Assembly: GCA_041744755.1 (NCBI GenBank) | Contig: JBGTKC010000097.1 | Location: 1-46,051 of the forward strand | Reading direction: 5' to 3' | DNA length: 46,051 nt | Source: CALDTK01 sp041744755 | GTDB taxonomy: Bacteria; Bacteroidota; Bacteroidia; Chitinophagales; Saprospiraceae | Shown: positions 40,559 to 46,051 of the stretch, piece after piece | How positions within the stretch are numbered: position 1 is the stretch's first letter | Layout of the letters: each line of letters starts with the position of its first letter | Position numbers and translations under genes: made by a program | The notes under the pieces: model-generated | What the model saw: only the letters and a program-made list of their open reading frames with translations | What the model was told of the DNA's origin: nothing | The model's database searches: none

Positions 40559-40634
40559 GCGCGATGGGGACGCGAAGGACGCAAGGTTCCGCGGTAGTGG
40601 ATTTGCCTTTGCGCTCCTTGCATCTCCATTGCGC
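40559..40634. repeat. palindromic element between the TonB-dependent receptor gene and pckA
   Basis: The left arm 40559-40586 (GCGCGATGGGGACGCG ... CGCAAGG) is the near-complement of 40606-40634 (CCTTTGCGCTCCTTGC ... CATTGCGC). Differences are mostly transitions plus a single-base gap. It belongs to the same family as 37878-37962. Confidence 0.7.
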
Positions 40635-40720
40635 CGCATGCGTCCCATAAATACCGTTTCTTTGTACCCAGCCCGGAGCTAGCCCGCCCCGGTGCGTTTT
40701 AGAAACCAAATATCCAAACC

Positions 40721-42346
40721 ATGAAGGAGACGGGAACCCGTAATCCTGCCGCCCCTATTGCCACCGATGGCATCGACGCGCGAGGCACCATTTATTACAA
40801 CGCTACGCCCGAGAAGCTCATCGAGCACAGCGTCCGCGCCCACGAGGGCATCCTGGCGGACAACGGTGCGCTCGCTATCCGGACGGGGACCTTCACGGGT
40901 CGCTCGCCGAAGGACAAGTTCTGTGTCGTCGACGACATGACGCGCGACGAGGTGGACTGGAACGCCTTCAATCAGCGCTTTGTCGAAGAGAAATTCGCGC
41001 CGCTGAGAGAGGAAGTACGCGAGCACCTCGGGCAGCAGGACAAGCTGTACGTGATGGATGTCTTCGCGGGGGCGGACCCGGCCTACCGGCTGAAGGTGCG
41101 CGTGATCGCGGAGTTTCCGTGGTCAGCGCAGTTCGCGCACAACATGTTTCTGCGGCCGACGGCGGCGGAGCTCGAGACCTTCGAGGCGGACTGGACAATC
41201 TACTGCGCGCCTACGTTCAAGGCGACGCCCGAGGTGCACGGTACGCGGCAGGGCAACTTCTCGATCATCAGTTTTGGCGAAAGCCAGATCTTGATCGGCG
41301 GCTCGGGATACACGGGGGAGATCAAGAAAGGGATTTTTACGGTGCTCAACTTTTTGCTGCCCGTCAAGCACGGCGTGTTGCCGATGCACTGCTCTGCAAA
41401 CGAGGGCGACGATGGCACGACGAGCATCTTCTTCGGGCTTTCGGGGACGGGCAAGACGACGCTCTCGGCTGATCCGGAGCGCGCGTTGATCGGGGACGAC
41501 GAGCACGGTTGGGACGCGCACGGGGTGTTCAATTTCGAAGGTGGCTGTTACGCCAAAACCATCGATCTCACCGAGGACAAGGAGCCGGATATTTTCCGGG
41601 CCGTGCGCCACGGGGCAATTCTGGAGAACATCGTGTTTAAAGAAGGCACGCGGGAGGTCGACTTCACCGACAGCAGCCTCACCGAGAACACGCGCGTGAG
41701 CTACCCAATCCACCACATCGGCAACGCCAAGGCAGAGAGTCGCGGGGGGCACCCGCACAACATCTTCTTCCTGACCTGCGACGCCTTCGGGGTGCTGCCG
41801 CCGATCAGTCGTCTGACGAAGGCGCAGGCGATGTACCATTTTATTAGTGGCTACACCGCGAAGGTGGCCGGTACAGAGGCTGGTATCACCGAGCCGACGG
41901 CAACCTTCTCGGCGTGTTTTGGGGCACCTTTCCTGCCGCTGCACCCGGCGCGCTACGCGACGATGCTCGGGGAGCAGGTGGATGCGCACGACGTGGATGT
42001 ATGGTTGGTCAACACGGGTTGGTCGGGCGGCGCTTACGGCACCGGCAATCGTATCAGTCTGAAGTACACCCGCGCGATGGTGCGGGCGGCGCTGGCGGGC
42101 GAGCTCGGGCAGGACAGCACGGAGTGGACGGCGGACGAGCGCTTTGGGGTGCAGGTGCCGGCGGCGGTGCCTGGTGTGCCGGCGGAGATTTTGGATGTAC
42201 GGCGCACCTGGGCGGATGGGGATGCCTTCGATCGGGCGGCGGAGAAGCTGGTGGGGCTATTTCACAAGAATTTCGAGCGCTTTGCTGAGGAGACCCCGAA
42301 GGAGATCTTGGCGGCGGAGCCGAAGCGGGAGCGGGTGGCGGCTTAA
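40721..42346 (+). CDS. pckA: phosphoenolpyruvate carboxykinase (ATP)
   Basis: Converts oxaloacetate and ATP to phosphoenolpyruvate, the first committed step of gluconeogenesis from TCA intermediates, in the cytosol. 541 residues, the normal length. The P-loop (kinase-1a) is G-L-S-G-T-G-K-T-T at about 239-247. The metal/kinase-2 segment is L-I-G-D-D-E-H-G-W, and the oxaloacetate site includes R-T-G-x-F-T-G-R-S-P-K-D-K-F. Also seen: E-G-G-C-Y-A-K-T, F-K-E-G-T-R-E-V-D-F and S-L-T-E-N-T-R-V-S-Y-P. The hairpin motif at 41271-41285 is read S-F-G-E-S just before Q-I-L-I-G-G-S-G-Y-T-G-E, replacing a variable stretch of the same length in homologues (from memory of the family). Confidence 0.97.
   Translation: MKETGTRNPAAPIATDGIDARGTIYYNATPEKLIEHSVRAHEGILADNGALAIRTGTFTGRSPKDKFCVVDDMTRDEVDWNAFNQRFVEEKFAPLREEVREHLGQQDKLYVMDVFAGADPAYRLKVRVIAEFPWSAQFAHNMFLRPTAAELETFEADWTIYCAPTFKATPEVHGTRQGNFSIISFGESQILIGGSGYTGEIKKGIFTVLNFLLPVKHGVLPMHCSANEGDDGTTSIFFGLSGTGKTTLSADPERALIGDDEHGWDAHGVFNFEGGCYAKTIDLTEDKEPDIFRAVRHGAILENIVFKEGTREVDFTDSSLTENTRVSYPIHHIGNAKAESRGGHPHNIFFLTCDAFGVLPPISRLTKAQAMYHFISGYTAKVAGTEAGITEPTATFSACFGAPFLPLHPARYATMLGEQVDAHDVDVWLVNTGWSGGAYGTGNRISLKYTRAMVRAALAGELGQDSTEWTADERFGVQVPAAVPGVPAEILDVRRTWADGDAFDRAAEKLVGLFHKNFERFAEETPKEILAAEPKRERVAA
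41271..41285 (+). repeat. dispersed hairpin motif: stem GGC/GCC, loop GAAA
   Basis: Sense in pckA, read S-F-G-E-S. Confidence 0.85.
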
Positions 42347-42352
42347 CGGCGT

Positions 42353-42505
42353 TTTTTCAACGCAAAGGCGCAATTTTTTGCGCAAAGGGCGCAAAGCATT
42401 TGCACCGCGTTCGGGGTCGCTAGTACACGAGCCTTGCGACCTTCTCCCGGTGCACGAGCTTTGCGTCCTTTGCGTGCTCTATTTTTGCGTCTTTGCGTTG
42501 AAAAA
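42353..42505. repeat. long imperfect palindrome of CGCAAAG units downstream of pckA
   Basis: The left arm 42353-42397 (TTTTTCAACGCAAAGGCGCAA ... GGGCGCAAAGC) is mirrored by 42458-42505 (GCTTTGCGTCCTTTGCG ... CTTTGCGTTGAAAAA), leaving about 60 bases between. The outer 12-15 bases are almost perfectly complementary. The T/A runs at both ends would make it a terminator in either direction. It may serve pckA. Confidence 0.8.
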
Positions 42506-42531
42506 CCCGCCCCTGCAAGGCCCCCTACCTT

Positions 42532-43029
42532 ATGATCTCAGAGCAATCCATTGAATCCTCTCTCCTCAAGCTCGACGAGGAATCTGCCATCGAGGCCGCG
42601 ATGCTCGAGTTCGTCACCGAACAGCCGACCTTCACGCAGTACCTTCGCACTGACACTTTCGAGCTACTTACGCAGGCGGAGCGAGACTATTTGCAGTACC
42701 TGTCGCTGGTCATCTACGGGGCGGTGCGCGTGGAGCACAGTTCAATTCCGACGCTGGGCGGGGAGGAGATTGAAGAGTGGGAGGAGAAGGCCTGGGCCTG
42801 GCTAGAGCCGACGGTCGGTAAGCCGATGGCGCAGCGATTGGATGTCATATTCGAGCAAGTAGACCAGGAGGAGTTGCTGGCCTTTGCGGAGGATTCGCTG
42901 GTCGATCCGGACCGGGAGGACGACGGGGAGGAGGCGGAATTGTTTGCGACGGGTCCTAGCCGGGAGCTGGGAATGGTGGCTATGGTGGTGTTGATTGGGG
43001 CTTTGGATGAGGTGCTGCCGGTGGGGTAG
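42532..43029 (+). CDS. acidic protein of unknown function
   Basis: A 165-residue protein I do not recognise. It is rich in Glu and Asp (for example E-E-I-E-E-W-E-E-K-A-W-A-W-L and D-R-E-D-D-G-E-E-A-E-L-F), probably mostly helical, and ends in a short hydrophobic stretch (L-G-M-V-A-M-V-V-L-I-G-A-L). There is no signal peptide and no cysteine. It stands between the pckA palindrome and a toxin-antitoxin pair. Third-position base choice and the length of the frame, starting right after the palindrome, support a real gene. Confidence 0.65.
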   Translation: MISEQSIESSLLKLDEESAIEAAMLEFVTEQPTFTQYLRTDTFELLTQAERDYLQYLSLVIYGAVRVEHSSIPTLGGEEIEEWEEKAWAWLEPTVGKPMAQRLDVIFEQVDQEELLAFAEDSLVDPDREDDGEEAELFATGPSRELGMVAMVVLIGALDEVLPVG

Positions 43030-43153
43030 GGGCAACAGGTTGAATATGCGTTTGCCGACGCTTTTCGGCTGTGTCGTCTCGGCTTAACGTCATTAGCGAT
43101 GACGCCCGATCCCCTTTCCCCGTAGTATCTTCACGATCCAATCGTACCTCGCA

Positions 43154-43348
43154 ATGGAAGGCATCTATTACCTCACCGACGAGCGCAACCAAAAGCGCAT
43201 CCTCCAGATTGACCTCGATAAGTTCGACCGGGAGTATCTAGAAGATCTCTTGGACGGCCTCGTGGCGTATTCGCGGCGCAACGAAGAAACCGTCTCCTTT
43301 GAGCAAGTCCTGCAAGAGATGCGAGAAGAGGGAAAACTCGATGAGTGA
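43154..43348 (+). CDS. putative antitoxin of a RelE-type pair
   Basis: A 64-residue protein (M-E-G-I-Y-Y-L-T-D-E-R-N-Q-K-R-I-L-Q-I-D) with an acidic, helical C-terminus (F-E-Q-V-L-Q-E-M-R-E-E-G-K-L-D-E). It precedes and overlaps the toxin gene by 8 bases (ATGAGTGA), the usual arrangement of type II pairs. Family assignment rests on the position and size; no DNA-binding motif is obvious. Confidence 0.75.
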   Translation: MEGIYYLTDERNQKRILQIDLDKFDREYLEDLLDGLVAYSRRNEETVSFEQVLQEMREEGKLDE

Positions 43349-43598
43349 GTATGCTATCGAACTCCGACGATCGGCTGCGAAAGAGCTGAAAGCGCTTCCC
43401 AAGCAGGCGGCTGCCAAGCTTACTAGTGCTATATCGAAGTTAGCGAACGAGCCGCGACCGTCTGGGTGTAAAAAGCTAAAGAGTTATGATAATTTATGGC
43501 GGCTGCGGTCCGGAAATTACCGGGTGATCTACAGCATTTACGATGCTAAGCTCGTCGTTGAGGTGTTGGAAGTAAAGGACCGGAAGGAGGCCTATTAA
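43341..43598 (+). CDS. RelE/ParE family toxin
   Basis: An 85-residue protein of the RelE/ParE fold, which in RelE members cuts mRNA on the ribosome. Typical elements: the opening Y-A-I-E-L-R-R-S-A-A-K-E-L-K-A-L-P, the middle K-K-L-K-S-Y-D-N-L-W-R-L-R-S-G-N-Y-R-V-I-Y, and the final V-V-E-V-L-E-V-K-D-R-K-E-A-Y. The R-x-G-x-Y-R-V-I-Y pattern carries the likely catalytic Arg/Tyr. The pair is expected to be autoregulated by a toxin-antitoxin complex. The coding sequence is less GC-rich than its neighbours, a mild sign of acquisition. Confidence 0.9.
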   Translation: MSEYAIELRRSAAKELKALPKQAAAKLTSAISKLANEPRPSGCKKLKSYDNLWRLRSGNYRVIYSIYDAKLVVEVLEVKDRKEAY

Positions 43599-43684
43599 AG
43601 TGTTGTAATTAGTCGACTGTGGCTATTAGTTGGATGGTGGTTCGTTGTGAAATATATTGATTACTTTTATCGTTTTATACAATA

Positions 43685-44062
43685 TTAATCTAATATCCAA
43701 GTAAATTGCGTTGTGGACCTGAAAATTAATAGCAACATAAATCCTGTTGCAAATACAAACACACGCAAGTATCCTTGCTTCCCCCGCATCACCTTGACAA
43801 CATCCCACATCGCTAGAGCAGGGCTCGCCAACATGAGGACGAAACTAGAAACTAGTATTAAATAAAAGAATGATGGCTTTTGCAGATAGCCTAGCCACGT
43901 GATGCTAGACGGATCTGGGTCTATGCCGTATATAGGCAGCGATCCAACGTTGATGTAATAGTGGAGGACCGGTGCGCAAAGCAGTATTAGACAAACCCAG
44001 GGCGAAAGCCTTACGCACCATAACAAAACTTTGATAAGCTTCGGTATTTCGTGACCAATCAC
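43685..44062 (-). CDS. small membrane protein of unknown function
   Basis: A 125-residue protein with hydrophobic segments near W-V-C-L-I-L-L-C-A-P-V-L, F-F-Y-L-I-L-V-S-S-F-V-L-M-L-A-S and L-R-V-F-V-F-A-T-G-F-M-L-L-L-I-F, so three membrane spans are likely. The start codon overlaps the stop of the aspartoacylase-like gene by 4 bases (ATGA), which supports translation and cotranscription. The DNA is clearly more AT-rich than the genes to its right. I do not recognise a family. Confidence 0.65.
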   Translation of the reverse strand: MIGHEIPKLIKVLLWCVRLSPWVCLILLCAPVLHYYINVGSLPIYGIDPDPSSITWLGYLQKPSFFYLILVSSFVLMLASPALAMWDVVKVMRGKQGYLRVFVFATGFMLLLIFRSTTQFTWILD

Positions 44063-44961
44063 CTCACCTCTTCCACAACGAAATACCCATCCTCTCCCTG
44101 GCTCTGGTACAAGGGCATCAGCAGGTACCCCGTATACTCACTCGTCACCGTCTCTCCATCCAAATACGCCAACGGCTGCCCCGCTTGTACCGGATCGAAA
44201 TTGCCAAAGCCAGGTAACATAGAGAAAGCCCCATCCGGAGGGATCGCCAGCCGATAGATTATCCGCGTAAGCTGAGGTCGCAGATCGACTTCAATAGCCT
44301 CCACGGGTGCAGACTTCACCATCCCCAATTCACCCAACAGTTTCCAAATCAAAGCTTCTGCCCGTGTAGCACTAACGCTCGCCAAGTGCTGGCCAGCCTC
44401 ATACGCGAAGGCGCGCGTAGGTAAGCCCATGCGCTCGGACGTGAAGTGCGCGACCAAGGTGCCGTGCAGCACATCCGTCAAACCAAGAACTACCGGCACG
44501 CCTAAACACTTCGCCAACTCACTACTTGCCGGATCCGGGATCGTGGTCGCGAAGTCCCCACCATCGGCAGTCGTCGTGTGGACATCGAGGACGATTAACT
44601 CAGTTGCGGTAAACTGATTGATGGCCGCATCAATCGTAGCCAACAGTTCACTCGCCTCCTGAGCCTCGGCAGAAGTCTGGTCTGCTGCCATCCGCTCCGC
44701 TGTAAAGTGGCGGTTCAAGTCCCTATCCACGAAGCGTAGGTTTTGCCGAAAGGCACCCAGATTACCTATTAAGCCAAGCAAGGTGCCACGCTCCGGTAAG
44801 CCCTTGTCCTGCAGGCGGCGGATGATGGCTTCGAGCGCCAGGACGCCTGCTGGCTCGTTGCCGTGTACCGCCCCAATAATGATGAGCAGCGGACCGGCCC
44901 CCTGGCCCTCCGCCCCGCCGACGACGCGGTCTCGTTCCTTGCTGGACGCTGGCGCCGCCAT
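44059..44961 (-). CDS. succinylglutamate desuccinylase / aspartoacylase family protein
   Basis: A 300-residue zinc carboxypeptidase-fold hydrolase that splits N-acyl amino acids or related amides. Zinc ligands: His and Glu in G-A-V-H-G-N-E-P-A-G, and His in I-V-L-D-V-H-T-T. The D-L-N-R-H-F segment supplies the substrate-binding Arg. A C-terminal beta domain (about 215-300) ends in D-G-Y-F-V-V-E-E-V. The substrate is not predictable. The start overlaps the gldE-like stop by one base, and the stop overlaps the small membrane protein start, so the three form an operon. The hairpin motif at 44740-44754 is read A-F-R-Q-N next to the D-L-N-R motif. Confidence 0.9.
   Translation of the reverse strand: MAAPASSKERDRVVGGAEGQGAGPLLIIIGAVHGNEPAGVLALEAIIRRLQDKGLPERGTLLGLIGNLGAFRQNLRFVDRDLNRHFTAERMAADQTSAEAQEASELLATIDAAINQFTATELIVLDVHTTTADGGDFATTIPDPASSELAKCLGVPVVLGLTDVLHGTLVAHFTSERMGLPTRAFAYEAGQHLASVSATRAEALIWKLLGELGMVKSAPVEAIEVDLRPQLTRIIYRLAIPPDGAFSMLPGFGNFDPVQAGQPLAYLDGETVTSEYTGYLLMPLYQSQGEDGYFVVEEVR
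44740..44754 (+). repeat. dispersed hairpin motif: stem GCC/GGC, loop GAAA
   Basis: Antisense in the aspartoacylase-like gene; the coding strand gives A-F-R-Q-N. A near match (one T fewer) is at 45132-45145 in the gldE-like gene. Confidence 0.85.
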
Positions 44962-46051
44962 TAGTCCTCGTTGTCTTTAGCGACATCAAGCACCGTGACG
45001 CGGGCCATCTCGATCTTGGTATCGGAGACCTCCTCGAAATTGAATTTCAGGCGGCCGAGCTCGAGCTCGTCGCCCTGTTCCGGGATCTGCCCCATCGTCA
45101 TCACGAGGTAGCCGGAGAGGGTCGTGTAGTCGCCTTCCGGCAAACGCAGGGCCGGGAACTTCGCGTTGAGGTACACGACTTCGTGGCGACCGCTCAGGAG
45201 ATATACGTTGTCCGACAATTGCTCCTCGCGGTACTCATCCTCGTCGTCGTGCTCGTCGGAGATGTCGCCGAAGATCTCCTCCATGATGTCCTCGAGCGTG
45301 ATCAGGCCCGTGATCGACCCGTACTCGTCGACGATCGCGGCGATGGATTTGCGCGAGCCAATGAAGCGCTTCATCAGGTCCGTGAGCCGCATCGCCTCCG
45401 GGACGAAGGGCAGGTCGATGGCGAGGTTGCGGATGCTCGACGACTGCTTCAGCAAGTGTTGGTGGTGCACGTACCCGAGGATGTTGTCGATGTCACCTTC
45501 GTAAACCATCAGGCGCGAGTGATTGCTGCTCGCGAAGAGTTCGATCAGGTCGGGCAGGCTGTCGTTGACGTCGATGCCGACGATCTCGTTGCGGGGCACC
45601 ATCACGTCGCGCACGCGCAGGTCGTTGAAGTTCAGCGCGTTCTGGAACAGGTTGGCGTCGATCATCTCCTCGTCCGAATCGCGGGCCTCGGTGTGGGTCT
45701 GGATGATGTACTGCTCGAGGTCGAGTCGCGTGAAGGCCGTGTCCGGCACGTCGATCGGGTGGCGGGTCACGAGCTCGAGGAGCTTCTCGGACAGGCGGAT
45801 CATCAGCCAAGCCAGGGGGCTGAGCACCCAGCGCGCGGCGTTGATGGGGTAGGCGAGGAGGAAGAGAGCCTTCTCGGCGAAGACCTCGAAAAGGGCCTTC
45901 GGGAGAAACTCCCCGAAAATGAGTACGACGACGGTGATGAGCAGCGAGTTGACGAGCAGCACGACGTACTCGTTGGTCGAGATCAGGGACTCGACCCAGG
46001 GCGTGAGCATGGTCCCGGCCGTGGCCGTGAGCATCACCATCACGAGGCTGT
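44961..46051 (-). CDS. gldE: GldE-type hemolysin/CorC family protein (CNNM, CBS pair, CorC_HlyC domains), 5'-truncated by window edge
   Basis: A membrane protein of the CNNM/CorC family. In gliding Bacteroidota the homologue GldE is linked to gliding motility; elsewhere such proteins are tied to magnesium or cobalt handling. The frame is open to the window edge. Visible parts: the end of the CNNM membrane domain (L-L-V-N-S-L-L-I-T-V-V-V-L-I-F-G-E-F-L-P-K-A-L), a CBS pair (V-R-D-V-M-V-P-R-N-E-I through I-V-D-E-Y-G-S-I-T-G-L-I-T-L-E-D-I-M-E-E-I-F-G-D-I), and the CorC_HlyC domain (L-S-G-Y-L-V ... G-D-E-L-E-L). GldE is preferred over CorC because of the phylum and the cytosolic P-R-N-E-I linker, but a general CorC role is possible. 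Confidence 0.85.
   Translation of the reverse strand, partial: SLVMVMLTATAGTMLTPWVESLISTNEYVVLLVNSLLITVVVLIFGEFLPKALFEVFAEKALFLLAYPINAARWVLSPLAWLMIRLSEKLLELVTRHPIDVPDTAFTRLDLEQYIIQTHTEARDSDEEMIDANLFQNALNFNDLRVRDVMVPRNEIVGIDVNDSLPDLIELFASSNHSRLMVYEGDIDNILGYVHHQHLLKQSSSIRNLAIDLPFVPEAMRLTDLMKRFIGSRKSIAAIVDEYGSITGLITLEDIMEEIFGDISDEHDDEDEYREEQLSDNVYLLSGRHEVVYLNAKFPALRLPEGDYTTLSGYLVMTMGQIPEQGDELELGRLKFNFEEVSDTKIEMARVTVLDVAKDNED

Noticed and set aside
480..44754. The dispersed hairpin motif as rho-independent terminators
   Set aside because: Stems have only three pairs, most copies are inside genes, and the T run is on the 5' side of the hairpin, the wrong side for termination. The one copy beside a terminator (30756-30770) is distinct from it.
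480..44754. The dispersed motif as an mRNA regulatory hairpin or a peptide repeat
   Set aside because: About half the copies are antisense to their gene, and the motif is read in all frames as different peptides.
480..44754. The dispersed motif as a CRISPR or tandem repeat array
   Set aside because: Spacing is irregular (about 90 bases to 3.5 kb), copies lie in housekeeping genes, both orientations are mixed, and no cas genes are present.

Overview
The window is GC-rich DNA, densely coded on both strands with the standard code (TAA, TGA and TAG all end genes). It most likely comes from the chromosome of a high-GC member of the Bacteroidota, probably Saprospiria/Lewinella-like. The signs are a GldE-type CBS/CorC protein, two-membrane-segment TonB energy transducers behind gcvH and vanZ, a eukaryotic-type citrate synthase, DUF3109 and the PpiD form usual in that phylum. 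The placement is inference; no rRNA or taxonomic marker search was possible.

Layout. 1-2847: end of an M3 metallopeptidase (+) and an RNA-ligase-family protein (-). 2848-7542: a gene-free stretch, then two tandem paralogous surface lipoproteins (-). 7543-10475: a truncated second copy of hemB with two in-frame TAG codons, a lactonase-family lipoprotein (+), and intact hemB (-). 10511-11103: a long imperfect palindrome enclosing a broken GxxExxY gene. 11131-15501 (all -): amidohydrolase, DUF1015 protein, acyl-CoA dehydrogenase. 15778-21865 (all +): LmbE-like deacetylase, DUF2339/DUF3999 membrane pair, M24 peptidase. 22025-27326 (all -): membrane protein, PrsW protease, PpiD-like foldase, DUF3109 protein. 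27489-33891 (all +): citrate synthase, gcvH, vanZ, two tonB paralogues, TPR protein. 34009-36289: PfkB kinase (-), tRNA-Asn (+), rlmN (-). 36689-43598 (+): histidine kinase, TonB-dependent receptor, pckA, an acidic unknown and a RelE-type toxin-antitoxin pair. 43685-46051 (-): the operon gldE, aspartoacylase-like, small membrane protein.

Most genes are housekeeping or envelope functions: central carbon (gltA, pckA, gcvH), tetrapyrrole synthesis (hemB), envelope protein folding (PpiD), and TonB-powered uptake (two TonBs and a haem-receptor-like TBDR).

The striking signal is not a gene. A 15-base motif, 5'-GTTTT-N3-GNAA-N3', in which the two N3 blocks are complementary, occurs perfectly 28 times, with about ten further near matches, spread over the whole window. 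Seven different stems (GGC, GCC, TGC, AGC, GCG, CGC, GAC) and all four bases in the GNAA loop occur, so the fold rather than one sequence is kept. The sites split 14/14 between strands and are read in all six frames inside genes. That points to a DNA-level signal able to form a tiny, very stable single-strand hairpin: an uptake signal, a recombinase/transposase recognition site, or a replication/repair signal. No family known to me matches it.

A second layer of repeats consists of long imperfect palindromes in intergenic gaps (10511-11103, 21880-22013, 28818-28979, 33902-34009, 37878-37962, 40559-40634, 42353-42505).
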